From NCBI RefSeq assembly GCF_041435355.1, contig NZ_CP108442.1:4648501-4712500 (forward strand): DNA of 64,000 nucleotides, written 5' to 3'. The notes under the pieces are model-generated. The model was not told where the DNA came from, searched no databases, and saw only the letters and a program-made list of their open reading frames with translations. Below, piece after piece: positions 17,965 through 25,899 of the stretch. Within the stretch, counting starts at the first letter, position 1. Every line of letters starts with the position of its first letter. A program made the position numbers and the translations under genes. This stretch comes from Streptomyces sp. NBC_01276 (GTDB lineage: Bacteria > Actinomycetota > Actinomycetes > Streptomycetales > Streptomycetaceae).

Positions 17965-19262
17965 GCGGACTGGGCGGCCAGGCTGTCCTTGGGCAGCACG
18001 GTCGCCTTCCACAGGCGCACGCCGGACCAGACCGTGGCGTACAGCAGCAGGCCGTTGCGCGCGCACAGCAGGATCGTGCCGAGCGTGGAGTTGGTCAGGA
18101 TGTCCGAGCCGTACCAGACCGGGAAGATCAGCGTGGTGAGCGCGGTGGCGATCACGAGCAGCCAGGCGATCGGCCGCTGGGTGGTGTGCCGGGACGTCAG
18201 GCAGACGGCCGCGAGGCCGAGCAGCCAGATCATGTACTGCGGGCTGATGACGCGGCTGGTGACCGTGAACACCATGATGGCGCAGAGCGCGGCGTCGAAC
18301 GGGGTCGCGGTCGACCAGCGGTTCGCCTTCACGCGCCACAGCAGGAGCAGCAGGAAGCCGATCACCGTCAGCGCGAGGGAGGCCCGCGCGATGCTGGAGA
18401 CGTACGGGCCGACGTACTCGAAGGCGCCGTACTGGAAGTTGATCTTCCCGGGCCACAGGTGGACGAGCCGGGCCGCCATCAGCGCGCTGCCGCCGAGGGA
18501 CTCGACCTGGACACCGCGGTCGCCCTGGTTGCCCAGGAAGCCGAGGGTGTCGCGGAACAGCGCGGCGAAGACGGCGAGCAGCGCGACGCAGGAGAGCGCG
18601 GCGGAGATGAAGGCCTCGCGCGTCGACTTGCCGCGCGGGGTCCCGAGCAGGGTGAGCAGCGGCCACACCTTGACCATGGCGCCGATGCCGGCGATGACCC
18701 CGCCGAGCTTCGGGCGGTAGCGCAGGCAGAGCAGCGAGGCCACGGCGAGCAGGGTGACCTGGACGTCGTAGCGGGCGAACGGGGTGGCCATCAGCATCGG
18801 CAGCGTGACGAGCCACACGAGGGCGCCGGCCATGCTGCCGTCGTCGCGGCGGGCGGCGCGCATCAGGCCGACGAGGACCACCGCGTCACAGAGCACCGTC
18901 AGGGCGACGAAGGCCTGGAAGTAGGTGAGGAACGGCAGGAGGTCGGGCGACAGGAAGATCGCCGCGGCTGCCGGGGGGTACTGCCACATGATGTCGTTGT
19001 GCGGCATCGTCCACGTGACGAGGACGTTGTACCAGTTGTGATAGGTCGCGGTGATCTCTACCCGTACGACGTTCGAGCTGAAGAAGTCGTTGACGAGCAT
19101 CCAGAGCATCGCGGCCCGACTGGCCAGCCAGAAGCCCGCGATGCCCAGCCGGGCTCCGCGTCCTCGCATGGCTGCTTCGAAGGATCCCCGCCGGTCACGC
19201 GTGGCGGGCGCCGCCGTCGCAGATGCGGTGGGGTTGGTCGGGGGGCTGCTGGTCGTGGTCAT
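17961..19262 (-). CDS. Polytopic glycosyltransferase, GT87/DUF2029-like
   Basis: A 433-residue integral membrane protein with about 10 hydrophobic segments. The N-terminal extracytoplasmic loop contains 'WYNVLVTWTMPHNDIMWQYPP', and 'FARYDVQVTLLAVASLLC' with 'MVKVWPLL' follows. This pattern matches the GT87 / polyprenol-phosphate-mannose-dependent alpha-mannosyltransferase group (mycobacterial PimE-like; DUF2029). Such enzymes transfer mannose from a lipid carrier outside the membrane, which fits the mannose genes later in the window. Acceptor unknown. Its stop overlaps the convergent M19 paralogue. The C-terminus is short ('KDSLAAQSA'). Confidence 0.82.
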   Translation of the reverse strand: MTTTSSPPTNPTASATAAPATRDRRGSFEAAMRGRGARLGIAGFWLASRAAMLWMLVNDFFSSNVVRVEITATYHNWYNVLVTWTMPHNDIMWQYPPAAAAIFLSPDLLPFLTYFQAFVALTVLCDAVVLVGLMRAARRDDGSMAGALVWLVTLPMLMATPFARYDVQVTLLAVASLLCLRYRPKLGGVIAGIGAMVKVWPLLTLLGTPRGKSTREAFISAALSCVALLAVFAALFRDTLGFLGNQGDRGVQVESLGGSALMAARLVHLWPGKINFQYGAFEYVGPYVSSIARASLALTVIGFLLLLLWRVKANRWSTATPFDAALCAIMVFTVTSRVISPQYMIWLLGLAAVCLTSRHTTQRPIAWLLVIATALTTLIFPVWYGSDILTNSTLGTILLCARNGLLLYATVWSGVRLWKATVLPKDSLAAQSA

Positions 19263-19367
19263 CGGCCCGAAGTCTACCCAGTCATTTATTCCACTTACTT
19301 GGGTGCGAGCGGTCGAAACGGGGTAGGGGGATACGCCCAGGTCAGCCTCCGTACCCCCCCAAATCCC

Positions 19368-20711
19368 TTACGCGTGCGGCCGCCCCATGGCCCGGTAGGT
19401 CCAGCCGGCGGCCCGCCACCGCTCCGGGTCCAGCGCGTTCCGTCCGTCGAGGATCAGGCGGTCGGTGACGGTCTCGCCGAGGGCCGCGGGGTCCAGGTCG
19501 CGGAACTCGCGCCACTCGGTGAGGTGCAGGACGACCTCGGCGCCACGGGCGGCCTCCAGCGCGGAGCCGGCGTAGCCGAGGGTGGGGAAGACGCGGCGGG
19601 CGTTGTCCATGCCCTTCGGGTCGTAGACGGTGACCTGCCCGCCCTGGAGGTGGATCTGCCCGGCGACGTTGAGCGCGGGCGAGTCGCGGACGTCGTCCGA
19701 GTCGGGCTTGAAGGTGGCGCCGAGGACGGCGACCCGCTTGCCGAGGAAGGAACCGCCGACCGCGTCGCGGGCCAGCTCCACCATGTGCCCGCGGCGGCGC
19801 ATGTTGATGGAGTCGACCTCCCGCAGGAAGGTCAGGGCCTGGTCGGCGCCGAGTTCGCCGGCCCGGGCCATGAAGGCCCGGATGTCCTTGGGCAGGCAGC
19901 CGCCGCCGAAGCCGATGCCCGCGCGCAGGAACTTCGCGCCGATCCGCTCGTCGTGGCCGATGGCCTCCGCCAGCTTGACCACGTCGCCGCCCGCGGCCTC
20001 GCAGACCTCGGCCATCGCGTTGATGAAGGAGATCTTGGTCGCGAGGAAGGAGTTGGCCGCCGTCTTGACCAGCTCGGCGGTCGGGAAGTCGGTCACCACC
20101 AGCGGGGTCCCCTCCGCCATCGGCGTCGCGTACACCTCCCGCAGCACCTTCTCGCCGCGCTCGCCCCGTACGCCGATGACGATCCGGTCGGGGTGCAGGG
20201 TGTCCTGCACGGCGAAGCCCTCGCGCAGGAACTCCGGGTTCCAGGCCAGCTCCACGTCCGCGCCGGCCGGAGCCAGCTCCACGAGCTTCGCCGCGAGCCG
20301 CTCCGCCGAGCCCACCGGCACGGTCGACTTGCCGACGACCAGCACCGGCCGCGTCAGGTGCGGGGCCAGCGAGGCCATCGCGGAGTCGACGTAGGACATG
20401 TCGCAGGCGTACTCGCCGTGCTTCTGCGGGGTGTTCACGCAGACGAAGTGGACGTCGCCGAACTCCCCGACCTCTTCCCAGGAGGTGGTGAACCGCAGCC
20501 GGCCCGTCGAGCCCGGCAGCCCGGCGACGTGCGCGGCGAGCAACTCCTCCAGCCCCGGCTCGTACATGGGGACCCGGCCGCCGGCCAGCATCTCGATCTT
20601 CTCCGGGACCACGTCCAGTCCGAGCACCTCGAAGCCCAGCTCGGCCATCGCGGCGGCGTGTGTCGCGCCGAGGTAGCCGGTGCCGATCACAGTGATCTTG
20701 AGGGGGGCCAT
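19368..20711 (-). CDS. UDP-glucose/GDP-mannose 6-dehydrogenase family
   Basis: A 447-residue NAD-dependent nucleotide-sugar dehydrogenase that oxidises the C6 hydroxyl to a uronic acid, most likely UDP-glucose to UDP-glucuronate. The N-terminal Rossmann motif is 'VIGTGYLGATHAAAM'; 'NTPQKHGEYACDMSYV' and 'GKSTVPVGSAERLA' follow, the catalytic cysteine is in 'GFGGGCLPKDI', and the C-terminal UDP-binding domain has 'AVLGATFKPDSDDVRDSPAL'. The ATG at 20711 has GGAG 5 bases upstream. The substrate (UDP-Glc or GDP-Man) cannot be fixed from sequence alone. The product would feed envelope polysaccharide. It is divergent from the acyl-CoA dehydrogenase. Confidence 0.9.
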   Translation of the reverse strand: MAPLKITVIGTGYLGATHAAAMAELGFEVLGLDVVPEKIEMLAGGRVPMYEPGLEELLAAHVAGLPGSTGRLRFTTSWEEVGEFGDVHFVCVNTPQKHGEYACDMSYVDSAMASLAPHLTRPVLVVGKSTVPVGSAERLAAKLVELAPAGADVELAWNPEFLREGFAVQDTLHPDRIVIGVRGERGEKVLREVYATPMAEGTPLVVTDFPTAELVKTAANSFLATKISFINAMAEVCEAAGGDVVKLAEAIGHDERIGAKFLRAGIGFGGGCLPKDIRAFMARAGELGADQALTFLREVDSINMRRRGHMVELARDAVGGSFLGKRVAVLGATFKPDSDDVRDSPALNVAGQIHLQGGQVTVYDPKGMDNARRVFPTLGYAGSALEAARGAEVVLHLTEWREFRDLDPAALGETVTDRLILDGRNALDPERWRAAGWTYRAMGRPHA

Positions 20712-20862
20712 GGGTGCTCCAGAGGTGCGGGGCCGTTTGCGGCCACCGAGCATAGTCGTGCCCCGTGTGGGGGACGTTCCCCGGCGGGATCCGCGCTGTC
20801 ACGCAGCTCACGTACGCCGTACATATCGCCGACGGGGCCCCGGACACTAAGATTTCGGTTAC

Positions 20863-20876
20863 TTAACGGTAGTTAG
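20863..20876 (+). promoter_or_regulatory. Inverted TAAC/GTTA motif upstream of the acyl-CoA dehydrogenase
   Basis: TTAACGGTAGTTAG: half-sites TAAC (20864-20867) and GTTA (20872-20875) about a 4-base centre, in an AT-rich island 32 bases before the TTG start. It could be a repressor operator or part of the promoter. Inference only. Confidence 0.35.
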
Positions 20877-20907
20877 CATCACGCATCACACATGGGGAGT
20901 GAGAGTC

Positions 20908-22065
20908 TTGGCGGGTTCTGCCGACTTCGACCTGTACCGCCCGGCCGAGGAGCACGACATGCTCCGCGAGTCCGTCCGCTCGCTCGCCGAGGCGAAGATC
21001 CTGCCGTTCGCCGCCGCGGTCGACGAGGAGTCCCGCTTCCCGCAGGAGGCCCTCGACGCCCTGGTCGCCAGCGACCTGCACGCCGTCCACGTCCCCGAGA
21101 CCTACGGCGGCGCCGGCGCCGACGCCCTCGCCACCGTGATCGTGATCGAGGAGGTGGCCCGCGTCTGCGCCTCCTCCTCCCTGATCCCGGCCGTGAACAA
21201 GCTCGGCTCCCTCCCGGTGATCCTCTCCGGCTCGGAGGAGCTCAAGGCCAAGTACCTCGGCCCGCTGGCCAAGGGCGACGCGATGTTCTCCTACGCGCTC
21301 TCCGAGCCCGACGCGGGCTCCGACGCCGCCGGCATGAAGACCCGCGCCGTGCGCGACGGGGACTTCTGGGTCCTCAACGGCGTCAAGCGCTGGATCACCA
21401 ACGCGGGCGTCTCCGAGTACTACACGGTCATGGCCGTCACCGACCCGGAGAAGCGCTCCAAGGGCATCAGCGCCTTCGTCGTCGAGAAGGGCGACGAGGG
21501 AGTCTCCTTCGGCGCTCCGGAGAAGAAGCTCGGCATCAAGGGCTCCCCGACGCGCGAGGTCTACCTCGACAACGTCCGCATCCCCGCCGACCGCATGATC
21601 GGCGCCGAGGGCACCGGCTTCGCCACGGCGATGAAGACCCTCGACCACACCCGCATCACCATCGCCGCCCAGGCCCTCGGCATCGCCCAGGGCGCGCTGG
21701 ACTACGCCAAGGGCTACGTCCAGGAGCGCAAGCAGTTCGGCAAGCCGATCGGCGACTTCCAGGGCGTGCAGTTCATGCTCGCGGACATGGCCATGAAGAT
21801 CGAGGCCGCCCGCCAGCTGACCTACTCGGCCGCCGCCAAGTCGGAGCGCGTCGATTCCGACCTCACCTTCTTCGGCGCCGCGGCCAAGTGCTTCGCCTCC
21901 GACGTCGCCATGGAGGTCACCACGGACGCCGTCCAGCTCCTCGGCGGCTACGGCTACACCCGTGACTACCCGGTCGAGCGCATGATGCGCGACGCGAAGA
22001 TCACGCAGATTTATGAAGGCACGAACCAGGTCCAGCGGATCGTCATGGCCCGCAACCTGCCGTAG
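20908..22065 (+). CDS. Acyl-CoA dehydrogenase (FadE type)
   Basis: A 385-residue FAD enzyme that introduces the alpha-beta double bond in acyl-CoA thioesters. Visible features are 'YALSEPDAGSDAAGMKTRA' (FAD/substrate loop), 'WITNAGVSEYYTVMA', 'DHTRITIAAQALGIAQGALDY', 'QLLGGYGYTRDYPVERMMRD' and the catalytic-base motif 'IYEGTNQVQRIVMARNL'. A TTG at 20908 is preferred over the GTG at 20899 because GGGGAG (20894-20899) is correctly spaced from it. From memory the mycobacterial counterpart in the same neighbourhood is fadE25. The substrate range is unknown; branched or short chains are typical for this subgroup. A strong terminator follows. Confidence 0.9.
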   Translation: MAGSADFDLYRPAEEHDMLRESVRSLAEAKILPFAAAVDEESRFPQEALDALVASDLHAVHVPETYGGAGADALATVIVIEEVARVCASSSLIPAVNKLGSLPVILSGSEELKAKYLGPLAKGDAMFSYALSEPDAGSDAAGMKTRAVRDGDFWVLNGVKRWITNAGVSEYYTVMAVTDPEKRSKGISAFVVEKGDEGVSFGAPEKKLGIKGSPTREVYLDNVRIPADRMIGAEGTGFATAMKTLDHTRITIAAQALGIAQGALDYAKGYVQERKQFGKPIGDFQGVQFMLADMAMKIEAARQLTYSAAAKSERVDSDLTFFGAAAKCFASDVAMEVTTDAVQLLGGYGYTRDYPVERMMRDAKITQIYEGTNQVQRIVMARNLP

Positions 22066-22077
22066 CGGTCCCGCGCG

Positions 22078-22116
22078 CGCGGAAGGCCCCCGGCGTCCCG
22101 TCGGGGGCCTTCCGCG
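22078..22116 (+). terminator. Terminator after the acyl-CoA dehydrogenase
   Basis: Inverted repeat with 15-bp stem (arms 22078-22092 and 22102-22116) and 9-base loop, starting 13 bases after the stop. Confidence 0.85.
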
Positions 22117-22513
22117 TGGAGAAGGGGCAAGGGTTCGTAACGGGTTGCCGACAGGTTCGGAACAACCGGCCGTCAACCGGGGCGGGCGAAGCACCCTTGC
22201 GCACCGGATCCGTTACGGAGGGGTCCGGCGGCGCCCGACGCGCCACGCGACGGGGCGAACCCCGGCGCACCTCTCTGACCAGCGGTGATGGTCCACCAGC
22301 TGGGCGGGCGCACGTGATGCGTCCTCATATATAGAGGACGGCCGCGCGCAGGGGTGTCCGATGTGCCGCAATCCGCCCGTCTCCGCGCGGCCGTCCGCCC
22401 GTAACCGGAACGTGGCCGTGGCGGCCCCCGCCGGGCCCGCCCACGGCCTTGGCATGTCCCCGGATGGGCTAAATTTGAACCTTCGTACGCCCGAACCGGT
22501 TGGGGAGAAAACA
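22117..22513 (+). other. Long leader region before manC-like gene
   Basis: About 400 bases without a supported gene. It contains an AT-rich palindrome, GTCCTC-ATATATA-GAGGAC (22321-22339), striking in this G+C background, and near the gene a possible promoter with TTGGCA (22449-22454) and TAAATT (22470-22475), although the 15-base spacing is short. The gene's Shine-Dalgarno GGGGAGA is at 22502-22508. The upstream in-frame extension of the next gene lacks a ribosome site and coding character. Confidence 0.5.
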
Positions 22514-23596
22514 ATGACGGAAGCGATCCTGCTGGTCGGCGGGCAGGGGACGCGACTGCGCCCCGTGACGGTGAACACCCCCAAGCCGATGGTTCCCGCG
22601 GCAGGCGTTCCCTTCCTCGCCCACCAGATAGCCAGGGCCGCAGCCGCCGGTGTCACCCACATCGTGATGGCCACCTGCTACCTCGCCGAGGTCTTCGAGC
22701 CCTACTTCGGCGACGGTTCCGACTTCGGCATCACCCTCGAATACGTCGTCGAGGACGAGCCGCTGGGCACCGGCGGTGCCATCCGCAACGCCGCGCAGCG
22801 GCTGACCGGAGGCCCGGACTCCCCCGTCCTCGTCTTCAACGGCGACATCCTGACCGGCCTGGACATCGCCGGCCTGGTCGAGTCCCACCAGGCGGCCGAC
22901 GCCGACGTCTCCCTGCACCTGGTGCGGGTCGAGGACCCGCGCGCCTTCGGCCTGGTGCCCACCGACTCCGAGGGGCGGGTGCTGGCCTTCACGGAGAAGC
23001 CGCAGACCCCCGAAGAGATCATCACCGACCAGATCAACGCCGGCTGCTACGTCTTCCGCCGTAGCGTCATCGACTCCATCCCGGCCGGCCGGCCGGTATC
23101 CGTCGAGCGCGAGACCTTCCCCGGTCTGCTGGACTCCGGCGCCAGGCTGCACGGCGTCACCGAGGACACCTACTGGCTGGACCTCGGCAAGCCCGAGTCC
23201 TTCGTGCAGGCCTCGGCCGACCTCGTGCGCGGCATCGTGAGCTCCCCGGCCGTCCCCGGCCCCCGCGGCGAGGCCCTGGTCCTCCCGGGTGCCGTGGTGG
23301 CGGACGGAGCCAAGCTGTCGGGCGGTACGGTGGTGGGTGCCGGCGCCCGGATCGAATCGGGCGCGGTCGTCCAGGGCTCGATCGTGCTGGACGGTGCGAC
23401 CCTCGGCCCGGACACGGTGGTGAGCGCCAGCCTCATCGGCGCCGGCGCCTCGGTGGGTTCGCGCACGGTGGTGAACGGCGCGGTCGTCGGAGACGGTGCC
23501 GTCGTAGGGGCCGACAACGAACTTCGCGCAGGGGTGCGGGTGTGGTGCGAGGCTGAACTGCCCGACGCCGCCGTCCGCTTCTCCTCCGACCGGTGA
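22514..23596 (+). CDS. manC: NDP-sugar pyrophosphorylase, probable GDP-mannose pyrophosphorylase
   Basis: A 360-residue nucleotidyltransferase making NDP-sugar from NTP and sugar-1-phosphate. The N-terminal Rossmann-like domain has 'LLVGGQGTRLRPVTVNTPKP' (nucleotide loop and the PKP lysine), 'GTGGAIRNA', 'FNGDILTGLD' and 'VERETFPGLLDSG'. The C-terminal third is a left-handed beta-helix of hexapeptide repeats ('GAGARIESGAVVQGSIVLDG'). The ATG at 22514 follows GGGGAGA. It overlaps the mannosyl-phosphate synthase-like gene, and the neighbourhood also contains manA and manB, so mannose-1-phosphate is the likely substrate; glucose-1-phosphate or dTTP specificity cannot be excluded. Confidence 0.82.
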   Translation: MTEAILLVGGQGTRLRPVTVNTPKPMVPAAGVPFLAHQIARAAAAGVTHIVMATCYLAEVFEPYFGDGSDFGITLEYVVEDEPLGTGGAIRNAAQRLTGGPDSPVLVFNGDILTGLDIAGLVESHQAADADVSLHLVRVEDPRAFGLVPTDSEGRVLAFTEKPQTPEEIITDQINAGCYVFRRSVIDSIPAGRPVSVERETFPGLLDSGARLHGVTEDTYWLDLGKPESFVQASADLVRGIVSSPAVPGPRGEALVLPGAVVADGAKLSGGTVVGAGARIESGAVVQGSIVLDGATLGPDTVVSASLIGAGASVGSRTVVNGAVVGDGAVVGADNELRAGVRVWCEAELPDAAVRFSSDR

Positions 23597-24426
23597 CCAA
23601 CTTCAGTGAGGCACAACCTGTGATAGGCGAGCAGCAGACTCCCCGCGCGACCGACGTCGCAACCACGAAGCTCCCCGACACCTGGGCACACACCCCGCTC
23701 ACCGTGGTCATGCCGACCTACAACGAGGCGGGCAACCTGCCGGGCATGGTGGAGCTGCTCATGGGTCTCGACCAGCCGGGCCTGCGCCTGCTGGTCGTCG
23801 ACGACTCCTCGCCCGACGGCACCGGCAAGATCGCCGACGAGCTGGCGGAGGGCTTCCTCACCGAGGACGGCAAGCCGCGCATGTCGGTCCTGCACCGCAC
23901 CGCGAAGGACGGCCTCGGCCGCGCCTACGCCGCCGGCATGGCCAAGGCCGTCGAAGACGGCGCCGAGTACGTGCTCCAGATGGACGCGGACGGCTCCCAC
24001 CCGGCCGGCAAGATCGCCGAGATGCTGGGCGTCGCCCGCTCCACCGGCGCCGGTCTCGTCGTCGGCTCCCGCTACGTTCCGGGCGGCACCCTCTCCGACG
24101 CCTGGGGCGCGCACCGCAAGCTGCTCTCCCGCTGGGCCAACGCCTACGCGAGCACCATCCTGGGCACCCGCGTCCGCGACATCACGGGCGGCTTCAACCT
24201 GTGGAGCGCCGACGCGCTGAAGGCGATCGACCTCGCGTCGATCGGCAGCGCCGGCTACAGCTTCCAGGTGGAGATGAAGTTCAAGGCCCTGCGCCGCGGC
24301 TTCCAGGTGATGGAGGTCCCGATCCACTTCGAGGACCGCACCGTCGGCGAGTCCAAGATGAACCTGGCCGTCCAGCTGGAGTCCATCGCCATGCCGTGGA
24401 AGCTCCGCGCCCGCGCCGGCAAGTAG
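23593..24426 (+). CDS. Polyprenol-phosphate-mannose synthase-like GT2
   Basis: A 277-residue GT-A fold glycosyltransferase of the DPM1/Ppm1 type that transfers mannose from GDP-mannose to polyprenyl phosphate on the inner face of the membrane. Motifs are 'VVMPTYNEAGNLPGMVE', 'LLVVDDSSPDGTGKIA', the metal-binding 'QMDADGSHP', 'VVGSRYVPGG' and 'DITGGFNLWSADALK'. It has no membrane helix, as in the catalytic domain of mycobacterial Ppm1. The GTG start overlaps the manC-like stop (GTGA), so donor synthesis and lipid loading are coupled. Such lipid-linked mannose is used by membrane mannosyltransferases, candidates for which lie at 17961-19262 and 28098-29591. Confidence 0.85.
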   Translation: MTNFSEAQPVIGEQQTPRATDVATTKLPDTWAHTPLTVVMPTYNEAGNLPGMVELLMGLDQPGLRLLVVDDSSPDGTGKIADELAEGFLTEDGKPRMSVLHRTAKDGLGRAYAAGMAKAVEDGAEYVLQMDADGSHPAGKIAEMLGVARSTGAGLVVGSRYVPGGTLSDAWGAHRKLLSRWANAYASTILGTRVRDITGGFNLWSADALKAIDLASIGSAGYSFQVEMKFKALRRGFQVMEVPIHFEDRTVGESKMNLAVQLESIAMPWKLRARAGK

Positions 24427-24469
24427 CCGGGCAGGCGGGCGCGTAGGGACACGCGCACGCGAACACCGA

Positions 24470-24501
24470 GGAAGGGGCACCCCGAGAGGGGTGCCCCTTC
24501 C
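24470..24501. terminator. 14-bp hairpin with GAGA tetraloop
   Basis: Perfect 14-bp stem (24470-24483 and 24488-24501) closed by GAGA, between the GT2 and the convergent acyltransferase gene. It can terminate from both sides. Confidence 0.9.
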
Positions 24502-24548
24502 TTCGTGTCCGGAGTTCGTGTCCGGAGCCGACGTCCGCGGGCCGCCCC

Positions 24549-25721
24549 CTACGGCGTCTCGCGCAGGGGCTTGGTCCGTTCGCCGCCGCCCGGACGGGCC
24601 TCCAGGAACCGCTTGAGCCGCCGGGCCGCCGGCCGCTCCACGAACCGCTGGATCAGCCACGAGGCCAGCAGCATCACGGCCGTCGCCGACAGCAGGAGCG
24701 TCCACGGCTCCACGTCCTGCCGCCACATCCGCAGCAGCGTCACGCCGATCTGCTGGTGCAGCAGGTAGAGCGGGTAGGACATCGCGCCCGCGACCGACAG
24801 CCAGCGCCAGTCGATCCGGTCCAGCCATCCCAGGGCCACGGCGGCCATGACCACGTAGCACAGGGTCACGACGAGCAGGCACATCTCCCAGGACAGCCGG
24901 TCGCCCTTGACGGTGTTCCAGTGGACGATGTCGTTCAGCCAGCGCTGCGTCAGCAGCCAGGAGAACGCGAGCAGTACCCACGGCTCGCCCGCGCGCGGCC
25001 CCTCACGGCGGATCAGGTAGAAGCAGATGCCGGAGATGAACAGCGGGGAGTAGGTGGGGTTCGCGAGGACGTTCAGGATCGGCAGCCCGGAACCGGGGGC
25101 GAGCAGCGAGGCGACCGTCCAGATCCAGCAGAAGTTCAGGACCTTGCGGTACGTCAGGCCGGTCCAGGCGACCGCCGCGAAGATCAGGTAGAACCGCAGC
25201 TCGGACCAGAGCGTCCAGTACGAGGGGTCCAGCTCGGCATTGCCCAGCGGGGTCTGGAACATCGTCAGGTTCGTCAGGACCTGGCTCAGCCCCGGCCCGG
25301 CGCCCCCGAAGGGCTTGCCGACCGCCAGCAGCACGCCCATGGTGAGCAGTACGCAGAACCAGTACGCGGGTCCGAGGCGGATCACCCGGCTGCGCAGGTA
25401 GGAGCCCAGCGGCCGGCCCCACGCCGACATGCAGATGACGAAGCCGCTGATCATGAAGAACAGCTCCACGCCCATCCAGCTGTAGCGGCCCACCATGGTC
25501 AGCCACCCGAACGCGTCGCGTCCCCACACCTCTTGGCGGGTGTAGTGGTGCATGAGCACCAGCACCGCCGCCAGGATCCGCAGCCCGTCCAGGATTCGCA
25601 GCCGGGGCCGGTCCGCCGGTTCCCCGGTGGACCGGGCGGGCCGGGGCAGGGCGGGCCAGGCCGAGGGTCTGCCGTCTTGCCGTCGGTCGCTGAGGACGCG
25701 CGGGGACGGGTGCAAGGACAT
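24549..25721 (-). CDS. Acyltransferase-3 family membrane O-acyltransferase
   Basis: A 390-residue protein of the OafA/YrhL acyltransferase-3 family, which acylates sugars or other envelope molecules. About ten membrane helices are visible. Family motifs are 'LDGLRILAAVLVLMHHYTRQ' (the conserved R..A...V...H region with its active-site His), 'MGVELFFMISGFVICMSAWG', 'RLGPAYWFCVLLTMG' and 'TLWSELRFYLIFA'. The cytoplasmic N-terminus of about 40 residues is Pro/Arg rich. The ATG at 25721 has GGAG 5 bases upstream. Its position among glycosyltransferase and LCP genes suggests modification of a cell-wall glycopolymer; the acceptor is unknown. Confidence 0.88.
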   Translation of the reverse strand: MSLHPSPRVLSDRRQDGRPSAWPALPRPARSTGEPADRPRLRILDGLRILAAVLVLMHHYTRQEVWGRDAFGWLTMVGRYSWMGVELFFMISGFVICMSAWGRPLGSYLRSRVIRLGPAYWFCVLLTMGVLLAVGKPFGGAGPGLSQVLTNLTMFQTPLGNAELDPSYWTLWSELRFYLIFAAVAWTGLTYRKVLNFCWIWTVASLLAPGSGLPILNVLANPTYSPLFISGICFYLIRREGPRAGEPWVLLAFSWLLTQRWLNDIVHWNTVKGDRLSWEMCLLVVTLCYVVMAAVALGWLDRIDWRWLSVAGAMSYPLYLLHQQIGVTLLRMWRQDVEPWTLLLSATAVMLLASWLIQRFVERPAARRLKRFLEARPGGGERTKPLRETP

Positions 25722-25899
25722 GAACGCTCCACGGGCAGGACGGACGCGTGCCCGAACGTGCTGAGCGCCGCGCCGGACGGCGGGGCCCAGCCGGGCATCC
25801 CCCCCGTTGCATGGGCCGCCACAGTCTTACGAGAAACCATCGCACTGTCCACAGCACGTGGCCCATCGCACCGCGTTCCGCGCCTGCCGCGCGGCTGGT

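Noticed and set aside
16308..20876. 1522-residue plus-strand open frame across several genes
   Set aside because: It runs antisense to the GT87 and dehydrogenase genes and out of frame with the dipeptidases. Its Arg/Pro/Gly composition is the usual shadow of GC-rich coding DNA; the real genes have family motifs.
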